64,000 nucleotides of DNA from Kribbella jiaozuonensis (GTDB lineage: Bacteria > Actinomycetota > Actinomycetes > Propionibacteriales > Kribbellaceae), in the NCBI RefSeq assembly GCF_005233875.1, contig NZ_SZPZ01000004.1:1-64000 (forward strand). Direction: 5' to 3'. The position numbers and the translations under genes are program-made. Below the pieces are notes generated by a model, which did not search any database, was not told the origin of the DNA, and saw only the letters and a program-made list of their open reading frames with translations. Positions 16,343-25,803 of this stretch are shown here, piece after piece. How positions within the stretch are numbered: the stretch's first letter is position 1; every line of letters begins with the position of its first letter.

Positions 16343-18424
16343 TTAGCGGGCCATCGGGCGGCCTGCCGGGGCCGCGGCCGGGGCGGCCAGGGCTGCTGCC
16401 TCTTCGTCGATGTCTACTACGGCGCCGCTGAACTGGGCGTTGTAGAGGCGGGCGTAGGCGCCGTCGAGGGTGAGGAGTTCGTTGTGGTTGCCCTGTTCGA
16501 CGATTGCGCCGTTCTCCATGACCAGGATCAGGTCGGCGTCGCGGATGGTGGAGAGGCGGTGGGCGATGACGAAGCTGGTCCGGTCGGAGCGCAGGGCGGC
16601 CATGGCGCGTTGGACCAGGACCTCCGTGCGGGTGTCGACCGAGCTGGTGGCCTCGTCCAGGATGAGCAACTGCGGGTCGGCCAGGAACGCGCGGGCGATG
16701 GTGAGCAACTGCTTCTCACCGGCGCTGACGTTGCTGCCTTCCTCGTCGATCACCGTGTCGTACCCGTCCGGCAGGCTGTGCACGAAGCGGTCGACGTACG
16801 TCGCCTTCGCAGCCGCGAGCATGTCCTCCTCGCTCGCGTCCAGGTTGCCGTACAGGAGGTTGTCGCGGATCGTGCCGCCGAACAGCCAGGTGTCCTGCAG
16901 CACCATCCCGATCCGCGAGCGCAGGTCGTGCCTGGTCAGCTCGGTGATGTCGACACCGTCGAGCGTGATCTTGCCGCCGTTCAGCTCGTAGAACCGCATG
17001 ATCAGGTTGACCAGCGTCGTCTTGCCGGCGCCGGTCGGGCCGACGATCGCGACCGTCTGCCCGGGCTCCGCGACCAGGCTCAGGTCGGTGATCAGCGGCT
17101 TGTCCGGGTCGTACGAGAACGACACGTGCTCGAACTCGACCCGTCCACGCGAATCGGTGACCTTCTCCGGCGTCGCGTCGTCCGGGATCTGCTCCTGCGC
17201 GTCCAGTACTTCGAACACCCGCTCCGCGGACGCCACACCCGACTGCAACAGGTTCGCCATCGAGGCGACCTGGGTCAGCGGCTGGGTGAACTGCCGCGAG
17301 TACTGGATGAACGCCTGCACGTCGCCCAGCGACATCGTGCCGGACGCGACCCGCAGACCGCCGAGGACCGCGATCACCACGTAGTTCAGGTTCCCGATGA
17401 ACATCATCACCGGCATGATCAGCCCGGAGATGAACTGCGCCCCGAACGCCGCCTGGTACAGCTCGTCGTTCTTCTTCGCGAACTCGGTCTCGATCTCCTT
17501 CTGCCGGCCGAAGACCTTGACCAGCTCGTGCCCGGTGAAGGCCTCCTCGATCTGCCCGTTCAGCGCACCGGTGTGACGCCACTGGGCGATGAACCGGACC
17601 TGGGAGCGCTTCGCGATCGCCGCGGTCAGGACCATCGTGATCGGGATCGTCACGAGCGCGATCAACGCCAGCACCGGAGAGATCACGAACATCAGCGTGA
17701 TCACGCCGATCACCGTCAACAGCGAGGTGAGCAGCTGGCTCAGCGTCTGCTGCAGGCTCGTGGAGATGTTGTCGATGTCGTTCGTCACCCGGCTGAGCAG
17801 CTCACCGCGCGGCGCACCGTCGAAGTAGCTCAGCGGCAGCCTGTTCAGCTTGTCCTCGACGTCCTTGCGCAGCGACAGGATCGTCCGCTGGACGACGCCG
17901 TTCAGGATGTAGCCCTGGGCCCAGGAGAGGAAGAACGCGCCGGCGTACAGCGCCAGGACCAGCAGCAGTACGTTGCGCAGGGCATCGAAGTCGATGCCGA
18001 CACCCGGGACCAGGTCGATCCCCTGCAGCAGGTCCGCGAGCCGGCCGTTGCCGGAGGCCCGGGTCTGCTCGATCACCTGCGCCTTGGTCAGACCGCTCGG
18101 CAACTGCTTGCCGATGGCGCCGGCGAAGATGATGTCGGTCGCGCGGCCGAGGATCTTCGGGCCGAGCACCGACAGACCCACGCTGCAGATCGCCAGCAGG
18201 ATCACACCGGACACCTGCATCCGGTGCGGGCGCAGCCGCCCGAGCAACCGCTTCGCCGACGGCAGGAAGTTCATGGACTTGTCGCCCGGAATACCTCCGG
18301 GCGGACCGAACCCGCGACCGGTCGTCGGCCGTTCAGTCGCCTTGACAGCCTTCGGCGCTTGTCCGTTCGGGGACTGTCCCTCCGGAGCTTGTCCGTTCGG
18401 GGACGGCTTCTGTTCCTCGCTCAT
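16343..18424 (-). CDS. Heterodimeric ABC exporter, subunit 2 (TMD-NBD)
   Basis: 693 residues: a Pro/Gly/Gln-rich N-terminal tail of about 50 residues with an NGQAP repeat, six membrane segments to about residue 360, then an ATPase domain. Walker A is GPTGAGKTT, Walker B is ILDEATSSVD with the catalytic Glu, and the switch is VIAHRLSTI. The signature is NVSAGEKQ, not SGGQ, the degenerate form expected in one half of a heterodimer. The partner is the gene just upstream, joined by an ATGA overlap. Likely drug or lipid efflux; substrate unknown. Confidence 0.92.
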   Translation of the reverse strand: MSEEQKPSPNGQAPEGQSPNGQAPKAVKATERPTTGRGFGPPGGIPGDKSMNFLPSAKRLLGRLRPHRMQVSGVILLAICSVGLSVLGPKILGRATDIIFAGAIGKQLPSGLTKAQVIEQTRASGNGRLADLLQGIDLVPGVGIDFDALRNVLLLVLALYAGAFFLSWAQGYILNGVVQRTILSLRKDVEDKLNRLPLSYFDGAPRGELLSRVTNDIDNISTSLQQTLSQLLTSLLTVIGVITLMFVISPVLALIALVTIPITMVLTAAIAKRSQVRFIAQWRHTGALNGQIEEAFTGHELVKVFGRQKEIETEFAKKNDELYQAAFGAQFISGLIMPVMMFIGNLNYVVIAVLGGLRVASGTMSLGDVQAFIQYSRQFTQPLTQVASMANLLQSGVASAERVFEVLDAQEQIPDDATPEKVTDSRGRVEFEHVSFSYDPDKPLITDLSLVAEPGQTVAIVGPTGAGKTTLVNLIMRFYELNGGKITLDGVDITELTRHDLRSRIGMVLQDTWLFGGTIRDNLLYGNLDASEEDMLAAAKATYVDRFVHSLPDGYDTVIDEEGSNVSAGEKQLLTIARAFLADPQLLILDEATSSVDTRTEVLVQRAMAALRSDRTSFVIAHRLSTIRDADLILVMENGAIVEQGNHNELLTLDGAYARLYNAQFSGAVVDIDEEAAALAAPAAAPAGRPMAR

Positions 18425-20154
18425 GCCGCCTCCTCCGCGGAACGCTGCGACTCGACGATCTCGACGTACGTCGAACACGTCTCGAGCAACTCGTTATGCG
18501 TACCTCGGCCGACGATCGCGCCGTCCTCGATCACCACGATCTGGTCGGCGTCGATGATCGTCGACACGCGCTGCGCGACGACCACCACACAGGCATCTCG
18601 GGTGACCGGCCGCAGCGCCGCCCGTAATCGAGCGTCGGTCGACAGGTCAAGCGCCGAGAACGAGTCGTCGAACAGGTAGATCTCCGGCTTGCGGACCAGC
18701 GCCCGCGCGATCGCGAGCCGCTGCCGCTGACCACCGGACACGTTCGTGCCGCCCTGCGCGATCGGCGCTTCCAGCCCTTCGGCCATCGCCTCGACGAAGT
18801 CCTTGCCCTGGGCAATCTCCAGCGCCTCCCAGAGCTCCTCGTCGGTCGCTTCCGGATTGCCGTACCGCAGGTTGCTGGCGACCGTCCCGGAGAACAGGTA
18901 CGGACGCTGCGGCACCAGGCCGATCCGCTCCCACAGCGCCTCCGGCTCGATCTCCCGTACGTCGATGCCGTCGACGAGCACCCGCCCCTCGGTGGCGTCG
19001 AACAACCGCGGCACCAGCGAGAGCAGCGTCGTCTTGCCTGCGCCCGTACTGCCGATGATCGCTGTCGTCTGCCCCGGTGAGGCGACGAGGTTGATGTCGT
19101 GCAGCACCGGCGCGGCCGCACCCGGGTACTTGAAGGATGCATGCTCGAACACGAGCTGCCCGCGACCCGTGAAGGACCTGATCGGCGTGACCGGCGGCCG
19201 CACCGACGAGTCCGTCTCGAGTACCTCCTGGATCCGGTCCGCGCAGACCGATGCGCGCGGCACCATGATCATCACGAACACGCCCATCATCACCGAGAAC
19301 AGGATCTGGATCAGGTAGCTCAGGAACGCGGTCAGCGCGCCGACCTGCATCGTCCCGTCCTCGATCCGGGAGGCGCCGAACCACAGCACCGCCACGCTCG
19401 ACAGGTTCAGGATCAGCATCACGGTCGGGAAGATCAGCGCCATCAGCCGGCCGGCCTTGATCGCGGTGTCGGTCAGGTTCTGGTTGGCCTCGCCGAAGCG
19501 CTCGACCTCGTGCGGTTCGCGGACGAACGCCCGGACCACCCGGATGCCGGTGATCTGCTCGCGCAGTACCCGGTTCACCCCGTCGATGTTCTTCTGCATC
19601 TTCCGGAACTGCGGGACCATCCGGCTCGCGATGAACCCGACGCAGGCGGCCAGCAGCGGTACGGCGACGGCCACCAGCCAGGACAGGCCGACGTCCTGGC
19701 GGACCGCCATGATCACGCCGCCGATCATCGTGATCGGCGCCGCGACCAGCATCGTCGTGGTCATCACGACCAGCATCTGGATCTGCTGTACGTCGTTGGT
19801 GCTCCGCGAGATCAGCGTCGGCGCGCCGAACTGGTTCACCTCGCGGGCGGAGAACTCACCGACCCGGTGGAAGACGGCCGCCCGTACGTCGCGACCGAAC
19901 AGGGCGGCCGTTTTCGCACCGAAGTACACCGCCGTGATCGTGCAGAGGATCTGCACCAGGCTGACCGCGAGCATCCAGCCGCCGGTGCTCATGATGTAGC
20001 CGGTGTCGCCCTTCGCCACGCCGTTGTCGATGATGTCGGCGTTGAGAGTGGGCAGGTAGAGGGAGGCGATCGTCCCGACCAACTGCAGGACCACCACCAA
20101 GGACAGGTTCCCCGCGTACGGACGCAGGTGCGTACGCAAGACGCGAATCAGCAT
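18421..20154 (-). CDS. Heterodimeric ABC exporter, subunit 1 (TMD-NBD)
   Basis: 577 residues with six membrane segments and one ATPase domain. The signature NVSGGQRQ is canonical, but Walker B reads YLFDDSFSALD with Asp in place of the catalytic Glu, and the switch His is Gln (VVVAQRVSTI). These defects complement subunit 2, so only one of the two ATP sites should be fully active, as in TM287/288-type exporters. The ATG at 20154 overlaps the TetR stop (TGATG), so regulator and exporter form one operon. Confidence 0.93.
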   Translation of the reverse strand: MLIRVLRTHLRPYAGNLSLVVVLQLVGTIASLYLPTLNADIIDNGVAKGDTGYIMSTGGWMLAVSLVQILCTITAVYFGAKTAALFGRDVRAAVFHRVGEFSAREVNQFGAPTLISRSTNDVQQIQMLVVMTTTMLVAAPITMIGGVIMAVRQDVGLSWLVAVAVPLLAACVGFIASRMVPQFRKMQKNIDGVNRVLREQITGIRVVRAFVREPHEVERFGEANQNLTDTAIKAGRLMALIFPTVMLILNLSSVAVLWFGASRIEDGTMQVGALTAFLSYLIQILFSVMMGVFVMIMVPRASVCADRIQEVLETDSSVRPPVTPIRSFTGRGQLVFEHASFKYPGAAAPVLHDINLVASPGQTTAIIGSTGAGKTTLLSLVPRLFDATEGRVLVDGIDVREIEPEALWERIGLVPQRPYLFSGTVASNLRYGNPEATDEELWEALEIAQGKDFVEAMAEGLEAPIAQGGTNVSGGQRQRLAIARALVRKPEIYLFDDSFSALDLSTDARLRAALRPVTRDACVVVVAQRVSTIIDADQIVVIEDGAIVGRGTHNELLETCSTYVEIVESQRSAEEAA

Positions 20155-20825
20155 CAAATATCCCCAGAGTCGTGATGGTTGGCGCCGCCGAGCGCGTACT
20201 CGACGATGCCGTCCGCGGCCGGCGGCTGATCTGTCCCGCGCTTGCGGAGACCGTCGAAGGCGAAGTCGACGATCTCTTCGGCGGTCAGCACGTGGCCGGC
20301 GGAAATCATTGGGTGGGTGGCGGAGAAGGTCAGCAGCCCGATCATCCGGACCACCTCTTCGGGTGGGACCCGCAACTGGTCCGCGTCCGGCCGGAGCAGG
20401 TCCGCGAAGGCCTCGTTGGCCAGGTCGGACAGCCGCTGCCGCCGGGCCTCGTCCATCGGCGTGGCGTGTTTGAACTCCGGTGGCCGGCGGATCCGCAGCG
20501 CGAACAGCAGTTTGAACACGCCGCGCAACCGCTTCTGGCCGATCTCGACCGCCGCGATCGTGCGCTCCCGCAGCGGTAATGAACGGTCGACCTGCTCGAG
20601 TGCCCGGACCATGTCGGACGTGTCGAACACGGTCGCCATCGCGGCCTCGATCAATGCGTCCTTGCTGCCGAACGCCCGGAAGATCGTCCCCTCGGCGATC
20701 CCGGCCGCCTCGGCGATCTGCTTGGTGCTGACCTCGGCCCCGAACTCCTCCAGCAGCGGCAGCGCAGCCTTGACGATGGCCGCGCGTCGCTCCTCGGGTG
20801 GCAGTGGCGTCGCTCGTGGTGTCAC
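20154..20825 (-). CDS. TetR family regulator of the ABC exporter operon
   Basis: 223 residues with an N-terminal TetR helix-turn-helix (VSTKQIAEAAGIAEGTIFRAFGSK, shown in part) and a divergent ligand-binding domain. The GTG at 20825 is chosen over the one at 20858: a TACCTT box stands exactly 6 nt upstream (leaderless arrangement), and the longer start would translate through the operator palindrome at 20840-20857. It is the first gene of the operon, followed by the two exporter subunits with overlapping codons, and probably represses itself and them. Confidence 0.92.
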   Translation of the reverse strand: MTPRATPLPPEERRAAIVKAALPLLEEFGAEVSTKQIAEAAGIAEGTIFRAFGSKDALIEAAMATVFDTSDMVRALEQVDRSLPLRERTIAAVEIGQKRLRGVFKLLFALRIRRPPEFKHATPMDEARRQRLSDLANEAFADLLRPDADQLRVPPEEVVRMIGLLTFSATHPMISAGHVLTAEEIVDFAFDGLRKRGTDQPPAADGIVEYALGGANHHDSGDI

Positions 20826-20831
20826 GGAACC

Positions 20832-20860
20832 AAGGTAACTGAGTGAGTACTCACTCACAA
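20832..20860 (-). promoter_or_regulatory. tetR-exporter promoter with TetR operator
   Basis: On the minus strand, TTGTGA (20855-20860), 17 bp, and TACCTT (20832-20837) form a promoter ending 6 nt before the GTG. The perfect 18-bp palindrome TGAGTGAGTACTCACTCA (20840-20857) covers the spacer and part of the -35 box, where a bound repressor would block polymerase. Confidence 0.8.
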
Positions 20861-20891
20861 CTACATTTCTCCCGCGGTTCCGCGTAGGCCG

Positions 20892-20922
20892 TTGACCTCG
20901 ACCTTTGTCGAGGTTCTAGCGT
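20892..20922 (+). promoter_or_regulatory. SoxR/MerR-type promoter of the divergent ABC exporter
   Basis: TTGACC (20892-20897) and TAGCGT (20917-20922) are 19 bp apart, the overlong spacing typical of MerR-family activation. The spacer holds the 18-bp dyad CCTCGACCTTTGTCGAGG (20896-20913), close to the SoxR consensus CCTCAA-N6-TTGAGG. A similar dyad lies upstream of soxR at 46253-46270. Confidence 0.65.
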
Positions 20923-20988
20923 CGGGTTTTGTCGGTGGCGCACGGCATCATCGACGGTCCCTGATCGATCGAACCTGCGGAGCTCGCT

Positions 20989-22869
20989 GTGAGTATGGAA
21001 ATGACCGCGTGGAACTCGCTGTACCACGCGATGCACGCGCAGGACGAGAAACGTCCCTTCTCCAAGGCGACCCTGCGGCGGATCCTCGCGTTCGCGCAGC
21101 CGCACCGCACCCAGCTGATCTGGTTCCTCGTGATGAGCGTCGGATCGGCGGTGCTCGCGGTCGCGACTCCGGTGCTGGCCGGCGAGGTGGTCAACGCGAT
21201 CGTCGGCGGGAAGGCGTTCAGCGTCGTACTGCGGTTCGCGGTGCTGATCGCGGTGATCGCGATCGCGGAGGCCGGGCTGAGCATGCTGACGCGGTGGTTG
21301 TCGGCGCAGATCGGCGAGGGGTTGATCCTCGATCTGCGGACGGCGGTGTTCGACCACATCCAGCGGATGCCGATCGCGTTCTTCACCCGGACCAGGACGG
21401 GCGCGCTGGTCTCCCGGCTGAACAACGACGTGATCGGGGCGCAGCGTGCGTTCAGCGACACGTTGTCCGGCGTGGTCGGCAACCTGGTGATGCTCGTGCT
21501 CACACTTGTCGTGATGCTCCGCGAGTCGTGGCAGATCACTCTGCTCGCGCTGGTGATCCTACCGGTCTTCGTCATTCCGGCGCGGCGGGTCGGGCATCGG
21601 CTGGCGTCGCTCGAGCGCGAGGCGGCGAACTACAACGCAACGATGAGCACGCAGATGACCGAGCGGTTCTCGGCGCCGGGTGCGACGTTGGTGAAGTTGT
21701 TCGGGCGGCCGGCGCGGGAGTCGCTGGAGTTCGCGATCCGGGCGCGGCGCGTGCGGGACATCGGCGTACGGACGGCGATGGTGCAGTGGATCTTCGTGAC
21801 GGCGTTGACGTTGGTGTCTGCGCTTGCGCTGGCTGTTGTCTATGGGCTGGGTGGGTTCTATGCGCTGCGGGATCAGCTCGACGCGGGTGCGGTTGTGTCG
21901 ATGGCGTTGCTGCTGACGCGGTTGTATGCGCCGTTGACCGCGCTGGCGAGTGCGCGGCTCGAGGTGATGACGGCGCTGGTGAGCTTCGAGCGGGTCTTCG
22001 AAGTACTGGATCTCGAGCCGCTGATCAAGGACAAGCCGGACGCCGGCCGGGTTCCTGAGGGGCCTGTGGCGGTGGAGTTCGCCGGTGTGAGTTTTGCGTA
22101 TCCGTCGGCGGACAAGGTTTCGCTCGCGTCGCTTGAAGAGGTGGCGAAACTCGACACGCGCGGTGGGGTCGAGGTGCTGCACGACGTCTCGTTCCGGGCC
22201 GAGCCGGGGCAGATGGTCGCGCTGGTCGGGTCGTCCGGTGCGGGGAAGTCGACGATCGCGCAGCTGATTCCGCGGTTGTACGACGTGGATTCGGGTTCGG
22301 TGAAGCTTGCCGGCGCCGACGTACGGGATGTGTCGGCGGAGTCGTTGCGGGCGACGCTCGGGATGGTGACGCAGGACGGTCATCTCTTCCACGAGTCGAT
22401 CCGGGAGAACCTGCTGCTCGCGCGGCCCGAGGCGTCGGAGCAGGATCTCTGGGATTCGCTGGAGCGGGCTCGGTTGGGTGAGCTGATCCGGTCGTTGCCT
22501 GATCAGCTCGACACGGTTGTCGGTGAGCGTGGGTATCGGTTGTCGGGCGGCGAGCGGCAGCGGTTGACGATCGCGCGGCTGCTGCTCGCACAGCCACGGG
22601 TCGTGATCCTCGACGAGGCGACCGCGGCATTGGACTCGACGAACGAGGCAGCGGTGCAGGCCGCGCTGACGGAGGCGCTCGCTGGTCGTACGGCGGTGGT
22701 GATCGCGCACCGGCTGTCGACGATCCGGGCGGCGGACCAGATCCTTGTGATCGAGTCCGGGCGGATCGTTGAGCGCGGTCGGCATGCCGAGTTGCTGGCG
22801 GCCGGCGGGCGGTACGAGGAGCTGTACCGCACGCAGTTTGAACAGCCAGGAGAGACTGTCCCGGTCTGA
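20989..22869 (+). CDS. ABC exporter (TMD-NBD, homodimer type)
   Basis: 626 residues: six membrane segments in the first ~330 residues, then an ATPase domain with all canonical motifs: GSSGAGKST, LSGGERQRL, ILDEATAALD and VIAHRLSTI. It should therefore work as a homodimer. About 20 extra residues precede the ATPase core strand (PSADKVSLASLEEVAKLDTR). The GTG start has GGAG upstream. The promoter carries a SoxR-like box, so induction by redox-active compounds is predicted. Divergent from the TetR-exporter operon but with its own control. Confidence 0.92.
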   Translation: MSMEMTAWNSLYHAMHAQDEKRPFSKATLRRILAFAQPHRTQLIWFLVMSVGSAVLAVATPVLAGEVVNAIVGGKAFSVVLRFAVLIAVIAIAEAGLSMLTRWLSAQIGEGLILDLRTAVFDHIQRMPIAFFTRTRTGALVSRLNNDVIGAQRAFSDTLSGVVGNLVMLVLTLVVMLRESWQITLLALVILPVFVIPARRVGHRLASLEREAANYNATMSTQMTERFSAPGATLVKLFGRPARESLEFAIRARRVRDIGVRTAMVQWIFVTALTLVSALALAVVYGLGGFYALRDQLDAGAVVSMALLLTRLYAPLTALASARLEVMTALVSFERVFEVLDLEPLIKDKPDAGRVPEGPVAVEFAGVSFAYPSADKVSLASLEEVAKLDTRGGVEVLHDVSFRAEPGQMVALVGSSGAGKSTIAQLIPRLYDVDSGSVKLAGADVRDVSAESLRATLGMVTQDGHLFHESIRENLLLARPEASEQDLWDSLERARLGELIRSLPDQLDTVVGERGYRLSGGERQRLTIARLLLAQPRVVILDEATAALDSTNEAAVQAALTEALAGRTAVVIAHRLSTIRAADQILVIESGRIVERGRHAELLAAGGRYEELYRTQFEQPGETVPV

Positions 22870-22902
22870 TCTGTTGGATGAGTCGCCAAGGAGGTTGTCG
22901 GT

Positions 22903-25803
22903 TTGCTGGACACGGGGCAAGAGCTGGCCGGATACGCGGTGGTCTTCCAACCAGCAGATCCCCCACGCACAAGCCGAATAGCCTTCTGGAACCCCACCGG
23001 GGGTGAACTCCCGCTAGGCGTAGGCAACCAGGTCGAGCTGCAGCTGCTCCTCGCCGACGCCGCCGCGCAGCCAGCCGACGGCGAGACGATGACCCGGTCG
23101 GGCACGAGCTCCGGGCTGCCGGCGGGTACGAGCGCCGGGCTGCGGGCGGGGGCAAGCGCCGAGCTGCGGTCGGTGCGGGCGATCGAGTTCTCGGTTGCGG
23201 ATGCGGTTCCTGTGCTCGGGCGGATGCGGCGGGCGGCGGGGGCTCATCCGTCGGCGGCGTTCTGGGGCGCGGCGTCGCTGGTCGCGCTCCAGCTGGTTGC
23301 CCGCGGCAAGCTCCTCCCAGGCGTCTCCCCCACCGGCCACGACGCCTGGCGAGTCGGCCCACTCGACACCGCCGACGTCACCCGAATCCTCACCCTCGCC
23401 GAGTCGATGCCACCCTCAGCCCGAGCCCTCCCCCTCGCAACCCCGTCTGCTTCTCCGGTCTCGGCCGGTGGGGTGCGGTTGCCGGTGGCGGAGGAGTTGG
23501 TGCGGGAGTTTCTTGATGCGGTTGCTGATGGGATGCCTCGGTCGCCGGCTGCTGGTAAGGCGCATCAGAACAACCTGTTCACCGCAGCCGCGCCGCAGCG
23601 GGTGGATCGGTTGCGGGGTTGGGCGGATGAGGTTTCTGCGGGGCTCGACAGCGGGGTGCGGATCTCGCTGCGGATCGAGTTGGCTGATTCGCTCGCGTTC
23701 AGCGCAGTCGTCCAGCTGCACAGCCTGAAGGATCCGACGTTGGTGCGGGATGCGGACGACGTCTGGGCCGAGGACGTCGCCGGCTTCGGTCCGCGGGCAC
23801 GGATTGACGCGACGCTCGCGATCCGTCGCGCCGCGCGAGTCTGGCCTGCGCTCCAGCGGTTGTTGGACTCCGCCGTACCAAACCGTATGGAACTGTCGGA
23901 CGAAGAGGTGGCCGAGCTGCTCGCCGGGTCGGCGCAGCGGTTGACGGCGGCGGGAGTGGATCTGCACTGGCCGCGCAGTCTAGGGCGCCAGCTCACGGCC
24001 CGGGCGGCGATCACCTCCGCGGACGGACCACCGAGCGATCTCCCCGGGTTCTTCGGCGGTGACAAGACGCTCGACTTCAGCTGGCAGGTTGCGGTCGGAG
24101 ACGACCCGCTGACCGAGGCCGAGCTCGACCAGCTCGCCGAAGCCACCCGTCCGGTGGTTCGCCTGCGCGACCAGTGGATGCTGATCGATCCCGAGCTCGC
24201 CCGCAAAGCCCGCGAACGCATCCTCAAACCAGTCACCCCGATCGACGCCCTCGGTGTCGCGCTCACCGGTACCGCCGAGATCGACGGCCGCCAGATCGCC
24301 GTCACCTCGACCAAGTGGCTGGAGGACCTCCGCGCCCGCATCGCCGACCCCGACCGCGCCGACGAGCCCATCGAGGCACCGGCCGGACTCCAAGCCACAC
24401 TGCGCGACTACCAACTGCGCGGCCTGCGCTGGCTAGCAAGGATGACCGCGCTCGGCCTCGGCGGGTGCCTCGCCGACGACATGGGCCTCGGCAAGACGAT
24501 CACGCTCATCTCGCTCCACCTCCACCGCCAGCAGTCCCCCGACACAGCCGGCCCGACCCTCGTCGTCTGCCCGGCATCGCTCCTCGGCAACTGGGAGCGC
24601 GAGGTCCAGCGATTCGCCCCCGGCACTCCGGTACGGCGATTCCACGGCACCTCACGTTCCCTCGACGACGCGCGGGACGGCTTCGTCCTGACGACGTACG
24701 GCACACTCCGCCGCGACGCCGCACGACTCGCCGACCACCGCTGGGGTCTGGTGGTTGCCGACGAGGCGCAGCACGTGAAGAACCCGTCCTCCGGTACGGC
24801 GAAGGCGCTGCGCACCGTGCCGGGACAAGCGCGAGTCGCCCTGACCGGCACACCCGTCGAGAACAACCTCTCCGAGCTATGGGCAATCCTCGACTGGACC
24901 ACGCCCGGCCTGCTCGGACGACTCGGCACCTTCCGCAACCAATGGGCAGCCCCGATCGAGGCCGACAAGGACGAGGAGGTCGCCGCCCGGCTCGCGAAGC
25001 TGGTCCGGCCGTTCCTGCTGAGACGCAAGAAATCGGACCCGGGCATCGCGCCCGAGCTCCCACCGAAGACCGAGACCGACCAGGCGGTCTCGCTCACCCG
25101 CGAGCAGGTTGTGTTGTACGAGGCAACTGTCCGCGAGCAGATGACCGAGGTCCGCGCCAGCAACCAGATGGCGCGTCGCGGCCTGATTGTCAAATTGCTG
25201 ACCGGCCTGAAGCAGATCTGCAACCACCCGGCGCAGTACCTGAAGGAAAGCGACACCGCCCGGCTCAGCGGCCGCTCCGGCAAGCTCGAGCTCCTCGACG
25301 AGCTGCTCGAGACCATCGTCGCTGAGGACGGCGCAGTCCTCGTCTTCACGCAGTACGTCGCCATGGCGCGGCTGCTCGAGCGACACCTCGACGAACGCGG
25401 CATCCAGACCCAGCTTCTCCACGGCGGTACGCCGGTCGCGCAGCGCGAGGCGATGGTGGATCGATTCCAGGCGGGTGAGGTCACGGTCTTCCTGCTCTCG
25501 CTGAAAGCCGCCGGCACGGGTCTGAACCTGACCCGCGCCGATCATGTCGTGCACTACGACCGTTGGTGGAATCCGGCCGTCGAGGATCAGGCGACCGACC
25601 GGGCGTACCGGATCGGGCAGACCCGGCCGGTGCAGGTTCACCGATTGATTGCCGAAGGCACCATCGAGGACCGGATCGCCGCGATGCTCGCCGCGAAACG
25701 CGAGCTGGCCGAAGCCGTCCTCAGTGGTGGCGAGGCCGCGTTGACGGAGCTGTCCGATGCGGAGCTTGCCGATCTCGTCGAGCTGCGGGGAGGCCTGCGA
25801 TGA
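22903..25803 (+). CDS. SNF2-type DEAD/DEAH helicase
   Basis: 966 residues. The N-terminal half is the bacterial SNF2-associated region. The ATPase core has Walker A in DDMGLGKTITL (near residue 530) and a DEAQ box in VVADEAQHVKNP (near 620). The helicase C half ends with DQATDRAYRIGQ. Such proteins translocate on double-stranded DNA and remodel bound protein. TTG is the start, with AAGGAGG 8 nt before it. It is joined by ATGA overlap to a SWIM zinc-finger gene, a pairing known in bacteria where the SWIM protein probably supplies DNA or protein recognition. Confidence 0.93.
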   Translation: MLDTGQELAGYAVVFQPADPPRTSRIAFWNPTGGELPLGVGNQVELQLLLADAAAQPADGETMTRSGTSSGLPAGTSAGLRAGASAELRSVRAIEFSVADAVPVLGRMRRAAGAHPSAAFWGAASLVALQLVARGKLLPGVSPTGHDAWRVGPLDTADVTRILTLAESMPPSARALPLATPSASPVSAGGVRLPVAEELVREFLDAVADGMPRSPAAGKAHQNNLFTAAAPQRVDRLRGWADEVSAGLDSGVRISLRIELADSLAFSAVVQLHSLKDPTLVRDADDVWAEDVAGFGPRARIDATLAIRRAARVWPALQRLLDSAVPNRMELSDEEVAELLAGSAQRLTAAGVDLHWPRSLGRQLTARAAITSADGPPSDLPGFFGGDKTLDFSWQVAVGDDPLTEAELDQLAEATRPVVRLRDQWMLIDPELARKARERILKPVTPIDALGVALTGTAEIDGRQIAVTSTKWLEDLRARIADPDRADEPIEAPAGLQATLRDYQLRGLRWLARMTALGLGGCLADDMGLGKTITLISLHLHRQQSPDTAGPTLVVCPASLLGNWEREVQRFAPGTPVRRFHGTSRSLDDARDGFVLTTYGTLRRDAARLADHRWGLVVADEAQHVKNPSSGTAKALRTVPGQARVALTGTPVENNLSELWAILDWTTPGLLGRLGTFRNQWAAPIEADKDEEVAARLAKLVRPFLLRRKKSDPGIAPELPPKTETDQAVSLTREQVVLYEATVREQMTEVRASNQMARRGLIVKLLTGLKQICNHPAQYLKESDTARLSGRSGKLELLDELLETIVAEDGAVLVFTQYVAMARLLERHLDERGIQTQLLHGGTPVAQREAMVDRFQAGEVTVFLLSLKAAGTGLNLTRADHVVHYDRWWNPAVEDQATDRAYRIGQTRPVQVHRLIAEGTIEDRIAAMLAAKRELAEAVLSGGEAALTELSDAELADLVELRGGLR

